Below the pieces are notes generated by a model, which searched no databases, was not told the origin of the DNA, and was given only the letters and a program-made list of their open reading frames with translations. The position numbers were made by a program, and so were the translations under genes. A stretch of DNA of 64,000 nt from Guyanagaster necrorhizus (taxonomy: Eukaryota; Basidiomycota; Agaricomycetes; Agaricales; Physalacriaceae): NCBI RefSeq assembly GCF_019112545.1, contig NW_025064901.1, positions 688,675 to 752,674 on the forward strand, in the 5' to 3' direction. How positions within the stretch are numbered: position 1 is the stretch's first letter; every line of letters begins with the position of its first letter. Shown piece after piece: positions 49,670-60,001 of this stretch.

Positions 49670-50196
49670 TGTTAAGCCCAAACTCCACATGACTATTAAC
49701 ACATGATAAACAGTTCGGTACCTCATACTTCGGGTATGTCTGACTGAGTTCACTGCTGTGTTAACAGAGGTGTGTAATCAAGGCATTGCAAGTTGCTCGA
49801 GATAGAATGGTAGAGAATAAACTTTAGCTTGAAGCTGGAGTATTACAGTGAGAGCTACACTACTTATATACTGTTCTGTTATTGGGCTATAAATAAATGT
49901 TCACAAAAGATATTGTCTGTTGTAGAGCTGTTACCCCTGCTGTTGCCAGGCTCTTCACAAAAGCTGTTATCTTGCTGTTGTGCTGTGGTCGTTGCACTGC
50001 AAGTTGGAGATGGAAAGGGTATTGTCTCTCCCTTCACAGCTCACAGCAACATGATAGGAGAGTGACCAACTGGGTTGCTGAGCTAAACCTTCCCATGGTC
50101 ATAAGTGCTGGCCTAAGTGCCCTGACTAAGCAAGATAGGGGTCATTTTCAAGAGAAAGGAAAAGAAAATAGGGAGAAAATAGGAAAAATCATAACA
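49670..50196 (-). repeat. B 5' LTR (527 bp)
   Basis: TGTTAAGCCC...TCATAACA; partner of 41744-42270. The right flank ttttc rejoins C protease. Confidence 0.94.
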
Positions 50197-53100
50197 TTTT
50201 CATCCAAGAACACAAACTCCCCATGTGCACTATGGCTGTGCCAATCCCAGTATACAATGCTGATGGGACCAAGAACCAAGCCGGCTCAATTACTGAGTTC
50301 ATCGAACTCAGGCTAACTATTGAGGACCATTCCAAACGAATCGACTTAGCCATCACTGATCTCGGCTCCAAGAAGGTCTTCCTTGGACATGACTGGCTGA
50401 TCTGCCATAATCCTCTGATCAATTGGAAAACCAGCCAGATCACATTTGCTAGATGTCGGTGCCAAAAAATCCCCTTTGAATTGTCTGACCAAGACTCAGA
50501 AGATCGGTGGAATGAGGAAATGGAGGACAGAGAGACCATCCTCGCCATTGACCTCCAGCAGGAGGCCTGGATCTGAGCTATTCACCATGTCAACAATCTA
50601 GCCGCCAAAGCCAATGAGCAGCAGGGAGAGAAGACGTTTGAAGAAATAGTGCCCAACTGGGCATAGGACTTCAAGAATCTATTCGAAAAGGAGAGCTTCG
50701 ATGAGTTGCCAGGACTGAAGCCATGGGACCACACCATTGAGCTTGTCCCTAACACAAACGCCAACCTAGACTGCAAGACTTACCCACTCAGTAATCTTGA
50801 ACAGCAGGAGCTCAACAAATTTCTTGACAAAAATCTAACCAGTGGTCGAATCTGACCATCGAAATCTCCCATGGTATCCCCCTTCTTTTTCGTCAAAAAG
50901 AAGGATGGGAAGCTTTGGCCAGTTCAGGATTACCAAAAACTTAATGAAATGACCATCAAAAACCAATATCCCCTCCCTTTAATCTTGGAGCTGATGGATA
51001 AACTCTGAGGCACCAAGTATTACACTAAACTTGACATACAATGGGAATACAACAATGTCAGGATCAAAGAGGGAGACAAATGGAAGGCGGCATTCCAGAC
51101 TAATCGAGGGCTCTTTGAGCCCATGGTCATGTTCTTCAGGCTTACTAATTCACCTGCAACCTTCCAGTGGATGATGAACAATATCTTTAAAGATCTCATT
51201 GCCATGAGAAGGGTCACTATCTGCCTCGACGATATCCTCATCATGTCAAAAACAACAGAAGAGCACTGATGACTCATATGACAAGTTCTAACCTGCATGA
51301 GAAAACACAAATTGTTCCTCAAAGCAGAGAAATGTGAGTTCGAGGTACTCAAAACCAAATACCTCAGGGTAATTATCAGTGAAGGCAGCATCAGAATGGA
51401 TCCCATCAAGGTGGCAGGAGTCACCGAATAGCCAGTCCCATCAAAGAAAAAGGAGCTCCAATCCTTCCTAGGATTCACCAACTTTTACTGACAATTTATC
51501 TGGGATTACAGCAAGATTGTCCGCCCCATGACTCAATTAACAGGCAATGCCACATGGGGATGGGGACAATCCCAGCAAGCTGCCTTTGACGACCTGAAAA
51601 GACAACTGGCTGAGGATGTAGTTCTCGCAATCCCGACTCAGGACGGCAAGTTCCGAGTCAAAGCAAACTCTAGCAAAGGAGCGATCGGAGCCATACTCTC
51701 TCAGGAGCAGGATGGAAAATGGAGGCCAGTCGCTTTCCTCTCTAAGGCATTATCCATCATGGAGTGAAATTATGAAATCTATAACAAAGAATTGCTTGTG
51801 ATAATGCTAGCCTTGGAAGAGTGGCAGCATTATCTGATCGGTTCAACAGAGGTCTTTGAGATCTGGATGGATCATCAGAATCTTCGATACTTCCGACAAC
51901 CACAGAAACTCAACCGGAGACAAGCCAGATGGGTAACTGAACTAAGTCAATACCAATATACTCTTCATCATAAGGCAGAGACAGCCAATAAAAAGGCTGA
52001 CCTGTTAAGCCAATGAGCCAACCATGACCAGGGCAGGACAGACAACAAAGGGGTCATGCTGCTCTAACCAGAGCACTTTTGCACCATGATCATACCAACA
52101 GAGGAGGAGATCCATGAACAGATCAAAAGTGCAATACAGGAAATTCATAAATGAGACCAAAGAGTTGCACCATCCCTTAACCACAAATGAGGAATGACAA
52201 AGGAAGGAGGACTGATCCACTATGATGGGAGAATCTACATTCCCTGAGACCAGAGACTATGCAGTGAAATAATTGCCTTTCATCATGATCATCAGACAGC
52301 AGAACACCCCAGCATCGCTAAGACCAAGAAGCTGATACTTTGAGAGTATTGGTGGCCTAAAATGACTACCGATATCACCAAATATATTCAGACATGCAAA
52401 ACCTGCCAATGAGAGAAGTCATCAACCCAGGCCCAGGTGGCATCACTACACCCAAATGAGATCCCCTCAGTCCTGTGGACACACATCTCTGTTGATATGA
52501 TCACTAGATTACTGGAATACAATGGATATGGTGCAATCCTTATGATCATTGACTGCTTCTCCAAGGTAATCATTCCAGTTGCCTGTTCAATGGAGTTGAC
52601 ATCAGAAGGGTGGGCCAAGATCTTGTGCAATGAAGTCTATGCCAGATATAAGATGCCGCAGACCATGATATTGGACCATGGGCCTCAATTTGTCTCTAAA
52701 TTCTTAGATGACTTATACTGACTCTTGAACATCAAATGGAATGCATCCACTGCATATCACTCACAAACAGATGGACAAACTGAATGCACAAACCAAGAAG
52801 TGGAAAAATACCTCCGAATGTTCATCAATTATCGACAAGATGACTGGACCAAATGGTTGGCTCTTGCGGCATTTCAGCATAACAATTGCGTCCATTCTGT
52901 GACAGGAAAAACGCCATTCTTCATCAACTACAGGAGACATCTACATATCTCTCAAACTGAGCGATATCACACCAAGACCCCAGCCTCATTAGATTTCGCA
53001 TTGACAATAACAAAGATTCACGAAGAAACAAAGAGGGCACTAGAAAAAGCTGCTAGCATCATGAAAACCCAATATGACAAACACCGTCGACCAGCACATG

Positions 53101-53572
53101 AATATCACATCCATGACAAAGTCTGGTTAGACATGACAAACCTCCATCTCCCATGTCTCAAACATAAACTTTCTGACAAATGCACTGGACCTTTCCTGAT
53201 ACTCGCAAAAGTAGGCCAAAGCACCTACAAACTCAAACTCTCTGACATATGGAAGGTCCACAATGTGTTCAACGAAACGTTACTGACACCATATGTCGCA
53301 CCCGCATTCCCCAACCAAGAACAGCTGCCATCACCACCCCCAGACATCATTGATAACGAGGAACACTATGAAATCGACCAAGTATTATATCACAAACTAC
53401 AGAAAATAAAGGCAAAAGGAGGTGGGACAACCATGACAGTTGATTATCTGGTCAGTTGGAAGGGCTATGGCCCAGAATCTAACCAGTGGGTAAATGAGAA
53501 GCACATGGATGCTGATGAAGCCATACATGACTATGAAATATCCCTTAATTAAGCCATCAGGACGATGGTCTT

Positions 53573-53585
53573 AAGGAGAGGGTAA
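53573..53585 (+). other. C polypurine tract
   Basis: aaggagagggtaa directly before the 3' LTR, 20 bp after the pol stop. Confidence 0.78.
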
Positions 53586-54051
53586 TGTTATGATTTTCTT
53601 CTTTTTCTCTTCTTTTTCCTTCTTTTAACCCCTATTTCAACCTAGTCAGAGCGTCTAGTCCAGTGCTTAGCACCATGAAGAATAAGCTTAGTCATCACAA
53701 ATGGCTAGACTGCTATTCTTCAGAAACCCATAGTAATGCATGATGGACACAATTGCTCTTTTATATATGGTAACGATGCCCAAGGACAGACAGCATAAAT
53801 GACAAGAACCCCACAATAAGACCAAGTATTATTAGATTCTTATATACAGTATTTAAAGGAGCTTGCTCTCACTGGTATATCCCAGCTTTGAGCTAAAGTT
53901 TATAATCACACCATTCTACTCTTGAGCTAGCACTGTGGCCTTGTGACACACCAACCCAAAGACACAATCAGTGGATTCAGGTGATCCCTCGAAGTGCGAA
54001 GGGACATCTGTCTATCATGTGTTTAGGTTCACATAATGCTTAAGTCTAACA
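53586..54051 (+). repeat. C 3' LTR (466 bp)
   Basis: TGTTATGATT...GTCTAACA; differs from the 5' LTR mainly by transitions. Confidence 0.93.
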
Positions 54052-56690
54052 TTCCACTCATTATACCTCTTTGGAATAATGACACTAATATCTGAGATGA
54101 TCTTCATGTATGATGAGAGAATGCTGATCTTCAACATTTTGATCATGCATCTATTGTCATTTATATCATTGAGGACTTCAGCCAGTTTGATGAGTCTCTC
54201 TAACTCATTGAAGTACTTGGTGGTAGTTTTATCACCTATTTGTAACTCCTTTATCTTGTTCTTATAGATCTCCTGTATAGTCAGATCAATAAACTTATCT
54301 CAGACTATTTGTTTAAAAGTTTCTCAGGACAGCAGTTAATGATGCCATCTGATACTGGAATAAAAACTCATTGATTGCAGAGTCCATCAGGTTTTAGCTT
54401 TGTTCTCAAAATATGATGCTGCAAGAGCAACCCTATAGATGTTGGCTGTCAGATAGGCAGAGTATACTTTGAAATATTATTTGCAATTGATAAGGAATCT
54501 GTTAATGTCATCTTATGCTCTCTTGAAGGGTCATGGCTTCCATACAAGATTAGGCTTGCATTAGATTAAGGAGGCATCAACCACAAGAAATTCTATTGAA
54601 TTCAAGTATCTGTTGAAGAATGGATATTCCCACTCTTTGGGTGGCTCCAGAAATGAATGCAATGATCTACTATCTGCTACTGGACTTTCTGTCAGTCCAT
54701 CAGCTGGCTTCTTAACTATTCAGCCATTCTTGATAATAAAGCTTAATTTGATGGCCTCAGAGTCATCTCCAGCAGCCTGTCTGCTGAACTTAGCTTCATT
54801 GGCAGATGATTATTCTCTTATTAGCTGGCTTTCAGAAGTATTAAATCAGAGTCTTAGCATATATGGCTTGAGATTATTGATGATGTAGAGAGATCATGGT
54901 GATATTTTGGATAGATGATGCTATATAGATGGCTTGCTTCAGGAAAATGAGAGGTGTGTTCAGTATTGGTTAGACCTTGTATCTGGATTGATAATTCAGA
55001 AGTTTGGCCAAGAGGTTTTTGGGGTGGATCTTATTATAAAGGAAAATGGCTTGCTTGATCATAGCATACTATAAAATGTCAATTTTTTCAATATCATCTG
55101 CTACTAAATATTTTTCCTCAAGCAGCATTACTCTTCAGCTCACATCTCAAGGGAGCTCTATAACTCTCTCCTGATATATCTTTTTGAATTCCTTCTCTCT
55201 CTTATGCTGTATTTCTTCTTTGAGCAGGCCTTTATCTTCTGATTCATAAAATCCTTCAGGCCAGTTAAAAAGCACCATGTTCTGATCATCCCTACTGTTT
55301 ACTCTGCTATCCTCTTCTAGAAAATTGACAGGAAAGTTGAAGATGGATGAGAGGTGAGACCTCAGGATCATAAGAGAGCTGTCCTTCATATTAATTAGTG
55401 CTGAGTCTGGCCTCAGTAGAAGGCTGTATTTAAAGTTGATAAGTTTTAACTTTGGGGCTTTCTTTGCTGTTACTGCTCCTTTCTTCTTGTTCCTCCAGAC
55501 CATGGCAATACTGATAGAACTGCTCATAGAAGAAGGGATTAAGGAAGAGAGCAGTAATCTGACTTCAGAGAAATTATCAGAACCTCTGCTTGCTGACTCA
55601 TATAGCAGAAGGCAGTTAGATTCTATAAGTAGAAAAGGATGGATTAGAGTTGCAGAGAAGGAAATTGTTGACAGAAGGCTCTAGCTCAGTTTCAGGCCCT
55701 GCAGAAGATGGTGGGTAAGAGGCTTATTATTCTGCTTCACTGATGGTAATAACTTCTGCTGTATCAGCTTAGCTGAGCTTTTGAAAGAGGTGATCACTGG
55801 CTTTTGTCTGGTTTCCAAACTACTAGAGATTATCTGAGCTTCAGATGGTGGCTTTAAGGTCATGCTGCTGATATTGATACTTGGTGTTATGCTGAGCAGC
55901 AATATATTCTTCTTCCTGCTAGGCATGTATTCTGTCTATACTGCTGGTCAAGTGGTGTTCTTCAAGGTCTGCAATATCTATATAATATCACTCATTTGAA
56001 TCTTGATAGTCTGGCTTCTCTAGCTTAATACCTCCTGCTAGCACTATAGAAATTGAAGTCACTGAGCCTTCTGCTTCTAAGGCTGGAGTTTAGAGAACTT
56101 GCTGGACTCCTATTAGGAGTCACATAGAGAGAGTTGTAGCCAGAGCCTGTAGCCATCCTAGTGGCATCAAAAGAGTCTCTAGCATAGTCATTGACTCTGT
56201 ATTCAAGAAAGACAGTAGAAGAATCAGAAGATAATTCTATATCAAAAAAGTCATCAGAAAGGTCCTTGTCTTTGTGATCTGAGATTGGAGAGAGGTTTAG
56301 TGGATTGTGAAGGAGCCTATTTCAGATAGAATGTCAAAGGCTTTCTGGAGAGTATTGGTGCTCTTTTTGTTTCATTGGAAGAACTCCCATAGCCACACTG
56401 TCAGATTAGGCTTCTAGTACAGTTTCTTGTGTAGGCTGATAGGAGTTTTAGACAGTTTTTGAAATATTATAGAAGAAGAGAATTAGCAAGACATTTTGAA
56501 TAATTTGTTATACTATTCTAAATATATAGTAATGCTGGACTATCTACATAGTTACAGATTGTTTTTCTTGACAAAAATAAATAATAGCAAGTAGTCTGAA
56601 GAGCATTCCTATAATTGCAGCTAGAAGCCTAAAAAAGTTGTTGGTAAGATCAGAAGTTGAAGTTAATGGCATTCAGTTTTCTTCACTGCT
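54052..56690 (-). pseudogene. D ORF1 and gag N-terminal part
   Basis: From the right: eroded ORF1 start near 56600-56690 followed by a long low-quality stretch. Acidic Gag segment at 55147-55527 (LEEDSRVNSRDDQNM, then YESEDKGLLKEEIQ), helical block near 54900-55080, and SLHSFLEPPKEWEYPFF with the Trp kept (about 54620-54670). The capsid start near 54080-54300 is interrupted at 54051 by C. Heavily stopped and frame-shifted in places. Confidence 0.7.
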
Positions 56691-56731
56691 AGTATGCATA
56701 AGAAAAGGGAAGCAGAAAGCTTCAAGCTAAC

Positions 56732-57161
56732 TGTTAGACCTGCTTAGCATGTGATCCTATATACATAGTAAACTGATGCTGTATCATATTTATACAGTCA
56801 TATCAAAGTCCACTTGCTTGTGTATTTAGTTTATATCAAAGCTTTGGGATAGTTAAGCTCAAAAGAAAAGAAGTATAGAATAAACTTATAGCTCAAAGCT
56901 GAACTACTATAGTGAGAGCTATCCTACTTATATACTGTTTGGATCATAATAAATATAACTACTGCTTATTATACTATTCTGTGCTATACTGCTTATTCTA
57001 TCTGGTCATTGAAGAGTAGACAATAAAGTGTTATTTGAGGATGAAGTGACTAAAGACAATGGCATTGCCTGTCTGTTGTAATTATATAATCTTTTTCATA
57101 TCTACAGATAAACACTTGAGATGAGATAGATGCTCTGATAAGATAAGAAAAAATCATAACA
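56732..57161 (-). repeat. D 5' LTR (430 bp)
   Basis: TGTTAGACC...CATAACA. Primer-like agcttcaagctaa (56719-56730 region) abuts its left end; the LTR-internal partner reads tatagctcaaagct near 56884. TATA tatataagt to the agc site is 34 nt. Confidence 0.9.
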
Positions 57162-58005
57162 AACATTCAGACAAATCAGGATCTTTGTTTAAGATAGTTC
57201 TTTATACATTTCTCTTCTAATATGACACTACTTTGAATGCCACCGGCACTCACTTATTGTTTCAATTTCAACCATTACAACTATTATTTCAATCACTCTT
57301 CCACAATCTTTAAGTCAAGAAAACTATAATTATTTTTTTTTTTGTCCACCAACAATCAGCCATCTTTCTATATACATTTTGTACTATAAAAAATTTACAA
57401 TCTAAGAGAAGCAGCACCTGATAGATCTGCATTAGAATTTAAACTTTTCTCTCATTTTCACAACTTCTCCATATTTTCATCCAACTTTTTTAACATTGCT
57501 CCTCATAGATCTTTTATCTTCTCATCTTTCTTATTCTTAAAGATTAGATGAGCTTTCTTCCATGCCTCCAACTTAGACTCTAAAAACAACTCTGAGAGAA
57601 ATGACATATTATCTGATCCATAATTATCTTGGAGACCTGCCACAGTATTACAGATATCTGTCAGCTTTTTTATCAACTTGTTTATGTGACACCTCAACTT
57701 GCATATTAATTTTAAAAGTTGCTGGAGGCTAGCAGAGACCTCCACACTACTGACCACCTCACTTGCAGTGACACTCTTGTTGAATGAACAGGTGGTCTTC
57801 TTGATTTTGCAATGAGCATAAGTCCATTCATGATCAGTGTCTTTGGTAGTCAGATATGCATAACAGTGTGCATCATCTTGACAACAGCATATGCAATTCT
57901 TTGAAAACAGAACTAAACCTTGCAATCTCCAACTTCATCCTCTTTTTGAGACTGGTCACTGTCTCTGTCTCACTGTTATTTATCATGCTCTAAGACTTGA
58001 ACTTG
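57162..58005 (+). mobile_element. Element K fragment: family-2, outermost frame
   Basis: A stretch between D and A matches element I 7840-8690 in inverted order. From left to right it has the chromodomain C-terminus of a plus-oriented family-2 element, the pol/passenger spacer with poly-T tract, and the 3' half of the passenger gene on the minus strand. Both edges are cut by insertions (D at 57161, A at 58006), so D and A both lie inside K. Confidence 0.8.
57395..58005 (-). pseudogene. Passenger gene of K, 3' half
   Basis: Open from 57925 to 57503 with WTYAHCKIKKTTCSFNKS (one Cys of CX2CX6C is Tyr), SEVVSSVEVSASLQQLLKLI, and GLQDNYGSDNMSFLSELFLE. It reaches a TAA at 57395 after SGAASLRL. The same residues are in I at 8070-8472. 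The 5' half lies beyond A. It is antisense to K pol, as in I. Confidence 0.68.
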
Positions 58006-58439
58006 TGTTACGATTTATTCCTTTTTCTTTCCTTTTACCCCTATTTACGCTGAGTCAGAAGGCACAAGACCATGGGAAGCTTAGTCAGCACAACTAAAAC
58101 TTTCCATCAAGACATTATGACGGTCGCGCTCGACGACACACAATCAACCTTTTATGTACGATAGCGATGCTCAAGGACAACGAGCACAATGGATGCAGAC
58201 ACACATAATAAGCAGTAGTATAATTAGCAGATACCTGTATAGTATTTAAGGATTACAGCTCTCGCTGGTATACCCCAGCTTCGAGCTAAAGTTTATACAC
58301 ACCATTCTACCTTGAGTCTACGTCTGACCTTGAGTCACACTGTTCGGATATACACATAGTGAACTCAGGTGATTCCTCGAAGTGCGAAGGAACACCTGTT
58401 TATCACGTGTATCAGTTCACGTGACGCTTGGGCCTAACA
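58006..58439 (+). repeat. A 5' LTR (434 bp)
   Basis: TGTTACGATT...GCCTAACA. Boxes TGAGTCAG (58051-58058) and TTAGTCAG (58081-58088), TATA tatttaag (58243-58250), transcript-start candidate at 58277. Confidence 0.93.
58243..58250 (+). promoter_or_regulatory. A LTR TATA box
   Basis: tatttaag, 34 nt before agcttcgagctaa (58277-58289). The equivalent box and spacing occur in B, C, D and G and, with a different sequence, in family 2 (I, J). Confidence 0.7.
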
Positions 58440-58440
58440 A

Positions 58441-58453
58441 TTAGCTCGAAGCT
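58441..58453 (+). other. A primer-binding site, perfect complement to its LTR
   Basis: ttagctcgaagct, one base after the LTR, is the exact reverse complement of 58277-58289. Supports priming by the element's own RNA 5' end rather than a tRNA. Confidence 0.8.
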
Positions 58454-58495
58454 TCTACCTTCCCTTTCTCAAGCCCAATTGTGCTGAGAAACTGA

Positions 58496-60001
58496 ATGCC
58501 GCCAGTAACAACTGCAGAACTAAACCACAACTTCTTCGAGTTAATAGCTTCCATCATCGGAACATTACTCAGTCTCCTAGCCATCATCACCCTTTGCCAC
58601 AGACGACAATCAGTAGCTGCTTGGATAGTCAGGCACTACCAAGCTTTTCAGCAGGTACAAAGAATTTTACAAAACGTAACCCCTGATCTCCCTTTCCATG
58701 ACATCCCCCCCTCCATCAAAACGACCTTCTTCCCACAAAAGCGACCCTTATCAGAAACCCGGGTTGACAACTCAGATACGAGGAGCCTTCATGAGGAAGA
58801 AGGACCCCAGCACCCCCCTTGACGAGATGACGGACACCACCACCCTGCTCTCACAGGGTTCCGGAACCTGTGGATGACGAACGTCACTCAGGAGCCCACC
58901 GAGGTCTCCAACTACGTCACTCCAGCCATCTCCCCCGAGCATCCCGTCTCCCCAATTCCCTCAGGGATTGGAAACCGTGCTCGGGACTCCCTTGATGCCG
59001 CTCGGATGGCTGTGAGACCCCGCGAAAGTCCCCACACCCCCCAGAACCCCCCTGAGACCCCCACCGAGCCCAATTCCGGTTCCAGCCAGTCCGTCAGCAG
59101 GCTGGGGGTCGATGATCCGCATGGAAGAACCATCTACCCCGACTATGCAAACGCAGAGATTGCCATCTCTGCAGCAGGGGACCCCTATCGACACCTCCAT
59201 GTTGGCAGTGAGCCCGAGGTCGGGACGGCCAGCGAAAGGGGGAGAGCTGCTCGGGACCGAATCATACACCGCATATTCCCAGACTGAGACCTCACCGTCC
59301 CTTTCAACTATAACGAAGCAGTACAGCAGCAGGATTGAAACCGAGAAGAAGCCAGGCGAACCCAAGAGGAGCTCGCCGACTATGTACAGGAAGAAGCCTG
59401 AGAGCAGTACGAAGCCGCAGAGTACGACAGGCAGGGAAGAGCACAGAGAAGGAGAGAAGAGATCGAGAGAATGGGGTCAGCCTCCCCTAGGGAGTATGAG
59501 CTCCGCACCGATTCCAGGACCCCTTTCAGGGAGCCCGACTCAGAAGACGACCCGTGGACAGGACCCACCAGCATCGTCAGCTGGAACGAGGCCATCAGAC
59601 GTGGGAGAGCAGAGGAACCCCGAACCGTCGACCTCGAATATCCCATCTGCACCGATACCATCTCCTCGGACGCCAACTCCGTTCTCGAAGCCTACGGGCT
59701 CTGAGTACCCGACAATGCCCACGTCTCCGACAGGGCACTCCAGCGATTCTTGGGCAGTAGAGTCGCTCAACAGTTCCTTAACCCCGACTTCCAGCGACAC
59801 TTCAGCCTCTATAGCCGAGAACTGGAGGAGACGAGAGCACGCGGAGGGATGCGCTACAGCCGCCTCAGGAGTCCCCCTCTCACCCGAACAAGCGATCGAG
59901 AGGATGCCGGGCCCAGCACTAGCGTCAACGGAAGGGTCCCCAACGACCCTTCGACCAGCCATGCCGTCCATCTACGACCAGCCCGTCCATTCCCTCCTTG
60001 A
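58496..60001 (+). pseudogene. A ORF1 (membrane-type N-terminus), several TGA
   Basis: ATG at 58496, first ATG of the element RNA. Residues 10-30 are hydrophobic (FFELIASIIGTLLSLLAII), then HYQAFQQVQRIL. After a TGA at 58820 the frame continues (58874-59287; RARDSLDAARMA, SRLGVDDPHGR), passes further TGAs where C has Trp or Gln codons, and is open at 59471-59704 (DDPWTGPTSIV) and 59750-60001 (FLNPDFQRHFSLYSRELEE, ending PARPFPP). Length about 500 codons. Overlaps gag in the +1 frame from 59112. No match to a family I recognise; perhaps a Gag leader joined by a +1 shift, or a separate membrane protein. Confidence 0.68.

Larger units (their letters stand above)
41744..50196 (-). mobile_element. 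Element B: complete family-1 element, divergent subfamily
   Basis: Reverse-oriented; LTRs 41744-42270 and 49670-50196, both 527 bp; TSD ctttc (41739-41743)/ttttc (50197-50201). ORF1, gag and pol present, polypurine tract next to the left LTR. The LTRs differ at roughly two dozen sites by my eye count, all transitions. Pol runs in one frame for about 4 kb with few stops. Protein sequences diverge clearly from A/C, so it is a separate subfamily. Confidence 0.95.
41201..53552 (+). pseudogene. C pol, interrupted by element B
   Basis: Left part 41201-41743: linker, TRAESLIIWLKPF block, protease ALIDSGCTESSINQAF cut by B right after it. Right part 50202-53552 in a single frame: rest of protease/linker (50223-50576), RT (about 50860-51300, motif CLDDILIMSK, so YLDD became CLDD), RNase H (51528-52016, GKFRVKANSSKGA, then MDHQNLRYF), integrase zinc HHCC (about 52280-52410), core (VDMI near 52490, LDHGPQF near 52675, E in QTECTNQE near 52780) and chromodomain (DYLVSWKGYGPESNQWVN, about 53435-53500). 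Stop TAA at 53550. Stops are mostly TGA/TAG from CGA, TGG or CAG. No frameshift is needed. Confidence 0.88.
37396..54051 (+). mobile_element. Element C: complete family-1 element split by B
   Basis: Plus orientation; LTRs 37396-37862 (467 bp) and 53586-54051 (466 bp); TSD tttca/ttcca, one transition apart. Own sequence is 37396-41743 plus 50202-54051; B occupies 41744-50196 with TSD ctttc/ttttc. Removing B and one TSD restores the pol frame exactly: the frame left of B meets the one frame used from 50223 to 53552. C is inserted in the gag of D. Damage is almost entirely stop codons. Confidence 0.94.
26488..57161 (-). mobile_element. Element D: family-1 element cut by F, E and C
   Basis: D is visible as 54052-57161 (5' LTR, ORF1, gag N-part), 36878-37395 (gag C-part) and 26488-28389 (gag end/pol). 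The breaks are exact insertions: C with TSD tttca/ttcca and E with TSD gtata/gtata. F removes the view of the rest. D is inserted in the chromodomain region of K (right flank aacat). The order fits an undamaged element such as G when the insertions are removed. Confidence 0.88.

Noticed and set aside
58440..58456. Primer site as a tRNA complement
   Set aside because: No TGG start typical of tRNA 3' ends and a perfect match to the element's own LTR instead; a tRNA search could still overturn this.
59540..59971. Long antisense open frames in the CpG-rich gag region of A (also 38387-38881 in C)
   Set aside because: They mirror two strongly biased sense frames, are not kept in B, and show no domain; open by composition.
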